A stretch of 64,000 bases of DNA from Sorex araneus (GCF_027595985.1 NC_073305.1:121581739-121645738); one strand, 5' to 3'; shown: positions 32,382 to 44,571, counted from the first letter of the stretch. Notes: generated by a model not told the origin, from the sequence alone. Numbers and translations are program-made.

Positions 32382-35300
32382 CTACTCTGTTATTCTATAT
32401 TCAACAGATGAGTGCAATCTTTCTATGTCTGTCTCTCTCTGACTCATTTCACTTAGCATGATACTTTCGATGCCAATCCACTCATATGCAAAGTTCATGA
32501 CCTCATCTTTTCTAACAGCTACATAGTATTCCATTGTATAGATGTACCAAAGTTTCTTCAACCAGTCATCTGTTCTAGGGCACTTGGGTTTTTTCCAGAT
32601 TCTGGCTATTGTAAACAGTGCTCCAATGAACATATAAGTGCAGATGTCATTTCAACTATACTTTTTGCTTCTCTGGGATATATTCCCAGCAGTGGTATTA
32701 CTGGATCAAATGGGAGCTCAATTTCTAATTTTTTGAGAATTGTCCATATTGTTTTCCAGAAGGGCTGAACCAGTCGGCATTCCCATCAGCAGTGTAGAAG
32801 AGTCCCTTTCTCCCCACATCCTCTCCAACAGTGGTTGCTTTTGTTCTTTTGGATGTGTGCTAGTCTTTGTGGTGTGAGGTGGTATCTCATGGTTGTTTTG
32901 ATCTGCATCTCCCTGATGATTAGTGATGTAGAACACTTTTTCATGTGCCTTTTAGCCATTCACATATCTTCCTTGGGAAAGTTTCTGTTCATTTCTTTGC
33001 CCCGTTTTCAGATGGGCTTGGATGTTTTCTTCTTGTAGAGTTCAACCAGTGCTTTATATACCCTTAGTATCAACCCCTTATCTGATGTATATTGTGTAAA
33101 TATCCTTTCCCATTCTGTAGATTGTCTTTGTATTCTGGTCACTGTATCTATTGAGGTGCAGAAGCCTTTTAGTTTAATGTAGTCCCATTTGTTTATCTCT
33201 GTTTCCTCTTGGTTGGCCAGTTGCATGTCATCTTTGAAGATAACTTTATCTTCAATATCATGGAGGGTTTTACTCACCTTGTCTTCAATGTACCTTATGG
33301 ATTGTGGTCTAATGTTGAGGTCTTTAATCCATTTTGATCTGACTTTTGTGCATGGTGTCAGGTCGAGGTCTCAGCCCATTCTTTTGCATGTGGTTGTCCA
33401 GTTGTGCCAGCACAATTTGTTAAAGAGGCTTTCCTTGCTCCACTTCACATCCCTTGCTCCCTTATCAAAGATTAGATGATCATACATTTGGGGTTGTGTG
33501 TAAGGATATTCCACCCTGTTCCATTGGTCTTCGGCTCTGCCTTTGTTCCAGTACCATGCTGTTTTAATTGTTACTACTTTGTTGTAAAGTTTGAGGTTGG
33601 GGAGGGTGATGCCTCCCATCGTCATTTTCACAAGAATTGTTTTAGCTATCTGTGGGTGTCTGTTGTTCCATATGAATTTTAAGATTGTTTGATCCGTTTC
33701 TTTGAAGAATGTCATGGGTATCCTTATAGGGATTGCGTTGAATCTGTATAATGCTTTGGGGAGTATTCCGATTTTGACAATATTGATTCTCCCTATCCAT
33801 GAGCAGGGTATAAGCTTTCATTTCCTCATGTCCTCTTTTATTTCGTGGAGTAGCGTTTTATAGTTTTCTTTGAAGAGGTCTTTTACTTCCTTGGTTAAGC
33901 TATATCCCAGGTACTTGATTTCCTGTGGCACGATTGTGAATGGGATTGCTTTTTTCATGTCCCTTTCCTCTGCCTCATTGTTTGTATGTAGGAAGGCCAT
34001 GGATTTTGGGGTATTGATTTTGTAGCCTGCAACTTTACTGTATAAGTCTATTGTTTCTAAGAGTTTCTTAGTAGAGGCTTTAGGCTTCTCTAGACATAGT
34101 ATCATATCGTCTGCAAATAATGAGAGTTTGATTTCTTCCTTTCCTATCTGGATGCCCTTAATCTCTTTTTCTTGTCTAACAGCTATCACAAGTATTTCCA
34201 GTACTATATTGAAGAGAATTGGTGAGAGTGGGCATCCTTGTCTTCTGCCTGACCTTAGAGGAAAGGCCCTTATTTTTTCCCCATTGAGGATAATGCTTGC
34301 CATTGGCTTGTGGTAGATGGCTTTGACTATCTTGAGGAAAGTTCCTCCAAAACAAATTTTGGTGAGGGTTTTCATCATAAATGGATGTTGGATCTTGTCA
34401 AATGCTTTCTCTGCATCTATTGATATGATCATATGGGTTTTATCTTTACTTTTGTTGATATTATTGATTATATTGATTGATTTCGGAAGGTTAAACCATC
34501 CTTGAATCCCCGGGATGAATCCCACTTGGTCATGATGTTGATCTTCTTGATGAGTTGTTGGATCCTATTTGCTAATATTTTGTTGAGGATCTTTGCATCC
34601 GTGTTCATCAGGGATATTGTTCTATAATTTTCTTTCTTAGTGGTGTCTTTGTTTGCTTTTTGTATTAGGGAGATGTGTGCTTCATAGAAACTATTTGGGA
34701 GAGTTCCTGTTTTTTAAATTTCCTGGAAAATTTAAAAAATTCAGTTCTCTTGAGGAGAACTGGTAACAGGTCTTCTTTAAATGTTTGGAAGAATTTGCTA
34801 GTGAATTCATCTGTGCCTGGGCTTTTGTTTTTGGGGAGATTTTTTATCACAGTTTCAATTTTCTTAATATTAATGGGTCTATTCAGGTATTCCAAGTCTT
34901 CTTTGTTCAGTCTTGGGAGATTGTAGGAATCAAGGAATTCATCCATTTCTTTTAGGTTCTCTTGTTTTGTGGCATATAGCCCTTCAAAGTAGTCTCTAAT
35001 GATCTTTTGAATCTCACTGACTTCTGTTATGATGTCCCCCTTTTCATTTCTGATTTGATTTATTGGGATTCCCTCTCTCTCTTTCTTTGTGAGTCTTGCT
35101 TGTGGTTTATCAATCTTATTTATTTTCTCGAAGAACCAGCTCCTTGTTTCATTGATACTTCGGATTGTTTTTTTTTTGTTTCCATTTCATTAATTTGTGC
35201 TCTAATTTTTATTATTTCTTTCCTTGGGTCTGGTTTGGGTTCCTTTTTCTGGTCTTTAGCTGTGAAATCAAGCTATCTATGTGGGCCCTTTCTTCCTTCC

Positions 35301-36190
35301 TGAGGAATGGTTAGAGAGCTATAAATTTTCCCCTTAAATGGCTTTAGCTGCATTCCATGTGTTTTGATAGATCCTGTCTTCATTCTCATTTGTTTCTAAG
35401 TATCTTTTGTTTCTTCTTTGATTTCCTTCATGACCCACTCATTGTTCAACATTGAGTTGTTTAATTTCCAGGTGTTTGATTTGGTTCTCCGTATCTGTGT
35501 GTGATTAGCTTCTATCTTCAGCGCATCGTGGTCTGAAAAGATGGTTGATTTCTATTTTTCCGATTCTATTGAGGTATGTTCTGGTGTTCAGTACATGGTC
35601 TATTTTGGAAAATGTTCCCTGTGCACATGAAAAGAATGTGTATTCTTTCTTTTGGGGGTGTAAAGTCCTGTATAGGTCTATCAGGCCTCTCTCTTCAATT
35701 TCTTCTTTCAGAGTCAGTGTTTCCTTGCTGAATTTTGTTCTTGTTGATCTATCAAGAGTTGATAAGGCAGTATTGACATCTCCGACTACTATAGTGCTCT
35801 TAGTGATGTCCTCTTTAAAGTCTGTTAGGAGTTGTTTTAAATATTTAGCTGGTCGTTCATTAGGTACATATACGTTTAAGAGTGTAATTTCCTCCTGTTG
35901 TACATATCCCTTGATAAATAGAAAATGACCTTTCCTGTCCCTTCTAATCTTTTTCAACCTGAAATCTATGTTGTCGGATACTAGGATGACACTCCAGCTT
36001 TTTTAAGGGAGTTGTTTGCCTGCAGGATTGTTTTCCATCCTTTGACTCTGAGTCTGTGTTTACTGTTTGTTCTGGTGTGTTTCTTGCAGGTAGCAGAATG
36101 TTGGGTTTAATTTCCGGATCCATTTTGCCACTCGGTGTCTCTTGATAGGTGCATTTAGGCTATTGACATTGAGAGAGATTATTGTTATTG
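32382..36190 (-). pseudogene. L1 ORF2 (endonuclease / reverse transcriptase), broken
   Basis: ORF2 makes L1 cDNA at the target site. The endonuclease lies at 35,505-36,150, including a GDVNT block where GDFNT is usual. The RT lies at 33,818-34,950; its motifs include [25 protein letters not shown] and an intact FADD at 34,106-34,117. The C-terminal region at 32,382-33,720 has WDYIKLKGFC and TEWERIFTQYTSDKGLI and ends KLWYIYTMEYYVAVRKDEV. At least five frame breaks occur; the longest open piece is 235 residues (33,818-34,525). Confidence 0.93.
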
Positions 36191-36902
36191 GGTTTTGTGT
36201 CATCTTCTGTGGGGTTTGTTGTTCTTATGGGGTTCCTCCTTGTCTTACAATAGCCCCTTTAGACCTTCTTTTAAGTTTGGTTTTGAGTCCATGAAGTTCC
36301 TGAGCTGTTGTTTATCCAAGAAATATTGTATGGTTCCTTCAGGTTTGAGTGAGAGTTTAGCCGGATAAAGTACTCTTGGTGAGGCATTCAATTCGTTGAG
36401 TTTTTTCACTATATCCCACCATTGTCTTCAGGCTCGGAGGGTTTCCTCTGATAGGTCTTCTGTAAATATGAGGGGTGCTCCTTTGTATGTGATTTCCTTC
36501 TTTGACCTTGCTGCTTGCAGAATTGTGTCTCTATCCACAGCATCTGTCATTCTGACTATGATATGCCTTGGAGTCTTTTTTTTGGGGGGGTATCTTTTTG
36601 CTGGCACTCTTCAGACTCCTTGGATCTGGATGCCTGCCTTCTCCACTCTGGGAATTTCTTAGCAATGATGTCTTTGACTGTGTTTTTTTCATTGGGGTTA
36701 CTGCCCTGTGCTTTTGTTATTCCAATGTTTCTTATGTTGTTCCTCCTGAAGTCATCCCCAAGGACTCTGATTTGCTCTATCGCCATTTTGAGGTATTTTG
36801 CCATTATTTGTTGTTATTTGTAAGCTTTCTGCAGCTCATCTTCAAGGACGCTGATTCTGTCTTCGGCTGTAATCATTCTACTGTTGAGGGCATCTACTGA
36901 GA

Positions 36903-37658
36903 TTTTTTTTTTAATTTTTTTTTAATTTATTTATTTTTAATTAGAGAATCACCGTGAGGGTACAGTTACAGATTTATACACTTTTGTGCTTATACTTCCC
37001 TCATACAAAGTTTGGGAACCCATCCCTTCACCAGTGCCCATTCTCCACCACCCGTAAACCCAGTGTCCCTCCCACCCTCCCCAATCCCATCTCCCCCCCA
37101 CCCCACCCTGCCACTGTGGCAAGGCATTCCCTTCTGTTTTCTCTCTCTAATTAGCTGTTGTGGTTTGCAATAAAGGTGTTGAGTGGCCTCTGTGCTCAGT
37201 CTCTAGCCCTCATTCAGCCCGCAACTCCCTTCCCCCACATGGCCTTCGACTACAATGTAGTTGGTGATCGCTTCTCTGAGTTGACCTTTCCCCGGAACGT
37301 GAGGCCAGCCTTGAAGCCATGGAGTCAACCTCCTGGTACTTATTTCTACAGTTCTTGGGTGTTAGTCTCCCACTCTGTTATTCTATATACCATAGATGAG
37401 TGCAATCTTTCTATGTCTGTCTCTCTCTTTCTGACTCATTTCACTCAGCATGAAACTTTTCATGCCCATCCACTTGACTACAAAATTCTTGACCTCCTTT
37501 TTTCTAACAGCTGCATAGTATTCCATTGTATAGATGTACCAAAGTTTCCTCAACCAGTCATCCGTTCTGGGGCATTCGGGTTTTTTCCAGATTCTGGCTA
37601 TTGTAAACAGTGCTGCGATGAACATACATGTGCAGATGTTGTTTCGATTGTACTTTTT
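36903..37658 (-). mobile_element. Nested L1 3' fragment inside the ORF1 of the larger L1
   Basis: T-rich tail, then AGAGAATCACCGTGAGGGTA, the C-rich antisense of the G-rich 3' UTR tract, and the ORF2 end at 37,383-37,650. Host ORF1 sequence flanks it on both sides. The target duplication is hidden in the T-rich ends. Confidence 0.92.
37383..37650 (-). pseudogene. ORF2 C-terminus of the nested L1
   Basis: Encodes RIWKKPECPRTDDWLRKLWY and MEYYAAVRKKEVKNF to a stop at 37,383. It is in frame with the upstream host ORF1 coiled coil, giving an open frame of 117 residues made of two unrelated L1 pieces. Confidence 0.88.
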
Positions 37659-38114
37659 TAATTCATCTACCGATTCCTTTATTTGTGTGACTTCCGTTCG
37701 TAGCTTTGAAATTTCTGTTCTCATTTCTTCCTGCATTTTTTGGTAGACCGTTCCAGTGCTTCATTCATATCCTCCCTTAATTTATTGGATGTCTGTTCCG
37801 TGGTTGCTTGGAGTACATCGACTCTCCTCAATATTTCCTCTCTGAATTCTTTATCTGAGCGGTCGTAGATGTGAGTAGCCCCTGTTGAGGTTTCTGGAAT
37901 CTTTACTTCTCCCTCTCTTCAGGGAGAGGATTTTTGCTGCTTATTCATATTGTTATGGAAGTATAGAGTTGGAACTTTGTAGTTGTTTATTCCTATTCCC
38001 TCTTGCTGAGGAGAGGGCCATATTAGGGAGCCAGATGGGAAGGCGGGGTTGCAGAATGAGGGGCAGTATGGCTGCTGGACATTCGCTGTCCGGGCGGCCA
38101 TGTCAGTTTCAAGC

Positions 38115-38574
38115 TTTTTATTTCAACATCCATTATAAAGCTGGAGCAATCAGGCGAATGTTAACATTGACATAATAAATAAAATTTAAAGAAGTAGAAT
38201 AAAATAAATAATGCACTCGCACATCTATGAATATAATCAACGTTTGACAAGTCACTGATAAATGGAGAAAAGTTTAAAACAATATGAATAAGAAAATATC
38301 CCATCCAAGTGAGGAAAAAAAATTCTACTACCACACACATCATAGTGATGATGAACTTAAACCTCAGACAGTCTGATTGATAAGACAATATAAATTCCAC
38401 AAACCATAGCAGAATATATATGCAAACTTTGATCAGCCAATAATCAGATAGGTAAGACATGGAACACATAATGATATTGGTATCTACTAGTCATTACTAA
38501 AATTATTTCCTCTCCTCAAAATACTATCATTTTCTTAATCTGAGATATTACTTCAAAATACAGAAGTCCAAGGT
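38115..38574. other. Unassigned AT-rich spacer
   Basis: No gene or repeat family recognised between two L1 insertions. An open frame of 102 residues on the minus strand is hydrophobic and looks like chance. Confidence 0.5.
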
Positions 38575-38589
38575 GAAAAATTCCTTTTT

Positions 38590-39713
38590 AAAATTTTTTA
38601 AATTAAAAAAAATCCAAATATTTATTAATTAATTAATTTATTTTATTAATGAATCACCGTGAGGGTACAGATACAGATTTACATATTCTCATGCTTGTGT
38701 TTCAGTCATACACAGCTTGAGTACCCATCCCTCCAGCAGTGCCCGTTCTCCACTGATGACCCCATCATCCCTCCCAGCTCCCCACCTCATCCCCCCCCCA
38801 CTCCCCGCCTCTGTGGCAGGGCATTCCCTTTTGTTCTCTCTCTCCTTTTGGGTGTTGTGGTAAACAATGGAGTTATTGGGTGGCCATGGTGTTTGGTCTG
38901 TACTCTGCTTTGAGCATGCCTCTCCCATCCCAAGCGGGTCCTACCACCATATTTTAATTGGTGTTTCCTTCTCTATTTGAACTGCCTTTTCCCCCAGCAT
39001 GGGAGGCCAGCTTCCAAGTCATGGAGCAAACTAGTACTTATTTCTGCTATTCTTGGGTGTTAGTCTCCCATTCTGTTATTTTATATTCCACAGATGAGTG
39101 CATTCTTCTATGTCTGTCTCTCTCTTTCTGGTTCATTTCACTTAGCATGATACTTTCCATGTTGATCCATTTATATGCAAAGTTCATGATTTCATCTTTT
39201 CTGACAGCTGCATAGTACTCCATTGTGTAGATGTACCAAAGTTTCTTTAACCAGTCATCTGTTCTCGGGCACTTGGGTTTTATCCAGATTTTGGCTATTG
39301 TAAACAGTGCTCCTATGAACATACAAGTGCAGATGTCCTTTCTACTATACCTTTTTGCCTCTCTGGGATATATATTCTCAGAAGTGGTATTGCTGGATCA
39401 AATGGGAGCTCAATTTCTAATTTTTGGAGGAGCGACCATATTGTTTTCCAGAAGGGTTGAACCAGTCGGCATTCCCACCAACAGTGTAGGAGAGTCCCTT
39501 TCTCCCTGCATCAATGCCAACAGCAGTTGCTTCTGTTCTTTTAGATATGTGCCAGTCTCTGTGGTGTGAGGTGGTATCTCATAGTCGTTTTGATCTGCAT
39601 CTCCCTGATGATTATTGATGAAGAGCATTTTTTCACGTGCCTTTTGGCCATTTGTATTTCTTACTTGAGAAAGTTTCTGTGCATTTCTTCATCTCATTTT
39701 CTGATGGGGCTGG
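38590..39713 (-). mobile_element. L1, antisense, 5' truncated in ORF2
   Basis: Runs from the 3' tail through the 3' untranslated region to the ORF2 end. Imperfect target copies GAAAAATTCCTTTTT (38,575-38,589) and GAAAGATACCTTTTT (39,714-39,728) agree at 13 of 15 bases. Confidence 0.92.
39047..39713 (-). pseudogene. ORF2 C-terminal remnant of the third L1
   Basis: Carries RIWKKP-like KIWIKPKCPRTDDWLKKLWY and IYTMEYYAAVRKDEIMNFAY, ending at about 39,047. An upstream part lies in another frame at 39,410-39,628, so a frameshift is present. Confidence 0.88.
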
Positions 39714-39790
39714 GAAAGATACCTTTTTGTTTAATCAACATTTTAACTGCATATTTTTATTATTATGATGTTTTTGCTTTGTTATACTTT

Positions 39791-40709
39791 GGCAGAGAGT
39801 CTCTTGCCCGCAGGCCTGGCTGTCTTCCCCGGGGCCCATGGGAGGGGATGGGCTCCAGCTTCCCTCCCTGCCCCGAGCAGAGCTCCTGGTGGCCGAAGAC
39901 CACCAGAATCTAGCCACAGCAATGCTCAAGGCCCTTCTCCACACGTTCGGACAAGCCACACGAATGAAGGTACCCGCAGAGGAATCCAGGTGTGTGTAAA
40001 CCCATCAATGGCCAACATCCAGAGACTTAAAAGCAAGCTACCAGAAGCGCTCGGCTACGAAGCAGCCTCAAGATATCTGATATCTTATAACCTACTTTTC
40101 CCTCTGGAAGAAAATGTGGAAGTCGATATGGAGGTCTCGTTCTGTTCAGCAGGGAGAACCCTTCGTAGGGTGCAGCCGAAAGAACAGATGCAGAGCCCAG
40201 AGGAGGGAGAAAAGGCATTTATTCTATGGCAGTTACAGTATTTATACCTCCCTGTTGGGAGGAGGTGGTGCCAGGACCCCCAACAGAAATGCAGGGTGTG
40301 GCACGGGATTTAGCTAGTAATAAACAAATGCTGATAGGATAAGATCAGTAAGATTAGGAGTGGCAACCTTTGCTAGGTGTGGCATGGGGTTAGCTAGTGA
40401 TTAAACAAATAGTGACAGGATAAGATCAGTAAGGTAAAATGGCTCCCTACAAGAAAATAGCAAGCTACTGGGAGCTTCCTGCCCACATGGGACAACCTCA
40501 CAAGCTTCCCATGGTGTATCCATATTCGAAATCCAGTAACCAGCTGAATCTCATTCCCCTGACCCTGAAAGAGCCTCCAATGTGGCATTGTTGGGAAGGC
40601 CGAGAAGAGAGAGGCTTCTAAAACCTCAGGGATAGGACAAATGTAGAGGTTACTGAGACCACTCGAGCAACTCGACAATTAATGGGATTTTGTGATTAGT
40701 GATTTGTGA
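39791..40709 (+). mobile_element. Family C RTE-derived element, sense, split by a solo LTR
   Basis: The GC-rich head is at 39,793-40,060. The RTE-derived part (GGGACAACCTCACAAGCTTC, CCTGACCCTGAAAGAGCCTC, GTTACTGAGACCACTCGAGC) is at 40,458-40,690, with a GTGATT-type tail. A solo LTR occupies 40,115-40,451. Possible diverged target copies are at 39,774-39,790 and 40,711-40,726 (13 of 17 match). Confidence 0.88.
40115..40451 (+). mobile_element. Solo LTR of an endogenous retrovirus (ERV2-like by target size)
   Basis: A 337-bp insertion that begins TG and ends CA sits between perfect 6-bp copies of AGAAAA (40,109-40,114 and 40,452-40,457). Family C copies without the LTR are continuous across this point. 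A 6-bp duplication is usual for class II (ERV2) elements. AATAAA at about 40,318 could be its polyadenylation signal. Two similar units of about 60 bases, starting near 40,295 and 40,376 (period 81), lie inside it. No viral genes are present. The strand is set from the AATAAA and is tentative. Confidence 0.8.
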
Positions 40710-41964
40710 TTGCTTTGAATAACTTTCAATTTTATGTATAAGTTACAATTATTGATTTGTGTATAAGAATGGTTAATTTATGTTAATCCTTATTGGGTTA
40801 TATCAAGTTTTTTGTATAACTTGTCCACAGTGTATAATTTGTCATCTTTTTTCTCCTAACATCCCCCTTAATGCAAGAGTCAGCTTATTGTAATATGAAC
40901 TGCTTTGTATATCTTATAAGCTACTGAGAAATTACTATGCAATTTTTTCTTATTTTTCTCTGTTATAGATTTGTACGGTAAAAGTACTGAGCCTTCAATC
41001 CAACTAATATTTTCTTCTGTAGTATGTCACTTACAGTTGATACCATCTTCCAATTACCAAATGAATTCAAATAGTGTAGTTATTTTTTATTAACATGACA
41101 TTGATTTATAACTTTCTGTTTTATTGTTTTATGTGTATGAATTACCATTTAATATATTTATATACTGAATGATGATAACTCCAGAAGTTCTCCAATGCCA
41201 ATTTCCAATGTCATTACTAATTCCAATCTCCAATACCATTTCATTGTTCCTCCAAGCACCTTATCAATTTAATCCAACTTCTAACACCATTCTCCTTTGG
41301 TAACTTGTTGGATATTAACCCTAGGTGTTTTAAGCTTCATCAGTGAATTACCCCCTTTCCTCCCCCCAGAAAAACTTACAGTGGTCTTATGAGCACCCTC
41401 AATCCCCTGAGTTTATCTTTAACCTTTCCTTTGTGTTTTACCTCTCATGTCACAATTCCCCAAGTCAGGGTTGGTTACTTATAAGAAAAATTTTTTTTAT
41501 AACTCTGAACTTTGTATTAGTAGTGAATTATTTGCTTCTATATTTCTTCTATAGCATTTTCATATTTTAATACAGAGTAATGTTCTTTGCTTAAACACAG
41601 AAGGACTGTTAATGCTATGCTACAAATTTGGGAGTTTACTGACTCTGTAATATATCTACTCCTGGGATCTGTCATAATTGACTTAAGCTTTGGTTGCTCT
41701 AGTTCCTAACACCCCAAAGAGGAGGTCACACAGCAGGACCTGGATGGACCTGGGACAAGTGACAAAGCTCACTCAGTGGCAAAGATAAATTCAGGGGGTT
41801 AAGATTTTATTTTAAATAACGTAAATACTTTTATTTGCTATATAAATTTAAAACTTATTTTCTTATTGATTTGATAATTTTAAGGTAATTTTTTGATAAT
41901 TGTCCTAAATATATATTTAGAGATATTATAGAATTTATACTGTGGCCAGATTGTCCAGATTATA
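40710..41964. other. Unassigned AT-rich DNA
   Basis: No gene or recent repeat. CCAATNCCAATTTCCAATG-like words at 41,190-41,245 form a short degenerate array. Confidence 0.5.
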
Positions 41965-42183
41965 TGTGGCACACATGTCCCACACAGCAGAGCCTGGCAA
42001 GCTACTCATGGTGTATTCAATATGCCAAAAAAAGTAACGATAGGTCTCATTCCCCTGACCCTGAAAGTGCCTCCAATCATTGGGAAAGACAGTAAGGAGA
42101 TCCTGCTAAAATCTCAGGGCTGAGTGTAATAGAGACGTTACTGGTGCCCGCTCAAATAAATCGATGAACAACAGATGACACAC
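41965..42183 (+). mobile_element. Family C RTE-derived element, sense, head truncated
   Basis: Has GCAGAGCCTGGCAAGCTACT, GTCTCATTCCCCTGACCCTG, CTGCTAAAATCTCAGGGCTG and GACGTTACTGGTGCCCGCTC, ending GATGAACAACAGATGACA. Confidence 0.85.
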
Positions 42184-42189
42184 CAGGGT

Positions 42190-42300
42190 GTGATGCCAGT
42201 ACAACATGTAAGTATATGATCTTCTAAGCACTGCTGTAAGTGAGCACAGAGTGAGGAATAAGCCTTGAGTACTACTGGTCATGGCACAACACCCCATTTC
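42190..42300 (+). mobile_element. Old tRNA-type SINE 3' part, sense (tentative)
   Basis: Has AGCACTGCTGTAAGTGAGCA and GAATAAGCCTTGAGTACTAC, like the family A body. Head not visible. Confidence 0.45.
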
Positions 42301-43511
42301 TATAGAATTTAGTATTTGCAACAAATTTAATCTCACCATTGAGGCAGTTTTTTCTGAGGTCTCCACTGAAAACTCCCAGAGTAGAAAGTTATTTTTCTAC
42401 ACTAACTAGTGGATATTGAATGATTTCCAGATCTAAGGAAGTTCAGAAAATATAACTATGATTTTTTTTCAATTTTTACCTTATATGTGTAATGATTCTT
42501 ATTGATTAGTATTGTCAATGACTGAAGGGAAGAATAGAGTCTCAGAGCTGTTTTAATGCTCTTAGAGATCTTTCTGTACTAGGATCTTGACATTTCCCCA
42601 AGAGCAAAAAATGGAGCAAATGTTCCATTTGCTAGTTTATTTTCTTCCCTACATCTACCAAGAATTTTATATCTAAATTCCTCTATTCCAAGATTCAAAA
42701 CATATATTTCATATTTTGCCTAATTTTCCAGTGATTAGGAATATAATTATTGAAACTGCTAGTGCTTCATCACTATAAACAGAACTCTTCATTCTCTTTT
42801 GATGATGACAATGCTTTATTTGTAAATAAAACACAAAGATGTTATTTATGTTCTGCATTGGACAAAATGTCATATTCATTATTCAAAACAAAATATTTTA
42901 TTGATAAAATATGATAAAATTTGCTACACATGAACAAGGACACAATTATATTTTATACAATGTTATTCTGCCTAAATATAGCCTCAGAATTTTCATCAAA
43001 GATGACAGTGTTTCAAATTTTCCCTTGGAATTCAGAGCATGGACATTTGCAAACAATTTGAAATAACCCATAAGAGATTTGGAACTTATCATAGATGTTG
43101 CAAATTTATGGTTTTGCTTTACTGTGTAGAAAAAGCTTTCATATGTCTACTACTAATTTAATGTAATGTGCTTCTCTACCCTGGAAAGCACTAGAGGTAA
43201 TGACCTGAATTATATTTCTGCAGTACTACATCTTAAAGAATAAGAAAATGCTCTCGGGGCTGTATACATAGGACACACTTCACTCATTGCTAAAACGATA
43301 CTTCCTTTGAACTGAAATATCACAATGATTTCCAGTAGTTATGTAACAAAATGTTTAAAAGGTTGTTGTGTAAAGAAGTGTTGCATCAAATCTACAAATC
43401 TAAAACTCATTAAATCACATATCAACAAAAGAAGTATTGACTGTAATGACACATATATGTAGAAAAACATACAAATATAAAAATATATATGTATATATAC
43501 ATATTTAAATA
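42301..43511. other. Unassigned AT-rich DNA
   Basis: No gene or known repeat family. An alternating TA/GTAT tract with self-complementary TATATATGTATATATACATA lies at 43,482-43,503. Confidence 0.5.
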
Positions 43512-43700
43512 TCTTGCCTGCTAGAGAGGTTCATAGAAGTTCGTGGAATAGAGATAGTAACCCACCCGGCAGAGCCTGGCAAGCTACCCGTGGTGTGTTC
43601 GATATGCCAAAACCAGTAATAACAAGTCTCACAATAGAGACGTTACTGATACTTACTCGAGCAAATTGATGAGCAATGGGATGACACTGACAGTGACAAA
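43512..43700 (+). mobile_element. Family B RTE-derived SINE, sense, head decayed
   Basis: Has GCAGAGCCTGGCAAGCTACC, GTTCGATATGCCAAAACCAG, GACGTTACTGATACTTACTC and the tail GATGACACTGACAGTGAC. Only a doubtful trace of the head remains. Confidence 0.88.
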
Positions 43701-43794
43701 AAAGTTAACATGATAATTCATTGAGCTATTATTAATTCCTGACAGGAATATTTTCCTGAGAATAATTTAAATTATTAGTTCATAACCAATATCA

Positions 43795-44297
43795 CAAACT
43801 CCCGTTGATCGTGGAATTTCTCGAGCGGTCTCAGTAACCTGTCCATTCATCCTGTCCTATTCCTGAGATTTTAGAAGCCTCTCTCCACTTGGCCTTCCCA
43901 ACGATGCCTCATTGGAGGCTCTTTCAGGGTCAGGGGATTGAGATCCAGCTTGTTACTGGCTTTGGCATATGGATACACCATGGTAAGCTTGCAAGGCTGT
44001 CCCATGAGGGCATGGAACTCTCAGTAGCTTGCCAGTTTCTCCTAGAAGGAGCTTGCTTTTAAATCTCTGGATGTTGGCCATTGATGGGATTACACACACG
44101 TGGGTTCCTCTGCCGGTACATTCATGCATGAGGCCTGTCCAAACGTGTGGAGAGTAAGCTTGAGCATGGCTGTGGCTTGGTTCTGATGGTCTTTGGCCGC
44201 CAGGAGCTCTGCTCAGGGTGGGGAGGGAAGCTGGAGCCCATCCCCGCCAAGGGGTCCCAGGGAAGACAGCTAGGAGTACGGGAAAGAGACTCTATAT
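43795..44297 (-). mobile_element. Family C RTE-derived element, antisense, with 13-bp target duplication
   Basis: Near full length, ending in the GC-rich head (GGTCTTTGGCCGCCAGGAGC). The duplication ATAACCAATATCA is perfect (43,782-43,794 and 44,298-44,310). It lies about 95 bases from the tail of the sense family B copy at 43,512. Confidence 0.92.
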
Positions 44298-44516
44298 ATA
44301 ACCAATATCAACATCAAGAAATGAGGGGGCATACTTACGTGACAGTGAGGATATGATTATCACAAAGATGATTTTTCCAGAGAGAGGCTTATTCACTGCA
44401 CTCCACATATGCTGATCCCTGTAATTTACCTGAATTTGGGAAACTCAACTGCACAATATGAGGTAGTATGGGACTATGTGTCTGTTTCACACTCTACTCT
44501 AGGGTGGGGGAGAGGG

Positions 44517-44519
<3 letters not shown>

Positions 44520-44571
<52 letters not shown>

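Larger units (their letters stand above)
36270..38101 (-). pseudogene. L1 ORF1 (RNA-binding protein), broken and interrupted
   Basis: ORF1 protein normally binds L1 RNA as a coiled-coil trimer. The start codon is at 38,101. After 60 residues a TGA stop follows QQKSSP near 37,921. Downstream the coiled-coil part reads MRTEISKLRTEVTQIKESVD before the nested L1 breaks it at about 37,658. It resumes below 36,903 with EDRISVLEDELQKAYK and a stop, then NIGITKAQGSNPNEKNTVKD toward the RNA-binding part. It is not functional. Confidence 0.88.
31922..38104 (-). mobile_element. LINE-1, antisense, nearly complete, carrying a nested L1
   Basis: Flanking 10-bp copies of AGTTTCAAGC (31,912-31,921 and 38,105-38,114) define the insertion. 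The 3' end at low coordinates has a poly(A) tail (T run), 3' untranslated region to about 32,380, ORF2 to about 36,190 and ORF1 to 38,101. The element starts three bases before the ORF1 ATG, so the 5' untranslated region is absent. Without the nested copy it is about 5.4 kb. Premature stops and frameshifts make it inactive. Confidence 0.95.

Noticed and set aside
33818-34525. A 235-residue reverse transcriptase frame that might be a domesticated gene or a retron-like system
   Set aside because: It is continuous with L1 ORF2 and L1 3' UTR and bounded by an L1 target duplication, with frame breaks on both sides.
39765-40313. A 182-residue open frame on the plus strand, the longest outside LINE protein pieces after the RTE and L1 frames
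   Set aside because: It runs across the family C GC-rich head and into the solo LTR. It is a chance frame through two unrelated insertions.
43482-43503. Palindromic TATATATGTATATATACATA as a possible origin or binding site
   Set aside because: Short alternating AT palindromes are common in this AT-rich DNA, and similar tracts occur at 21,595 and 26,740 as slippage products.
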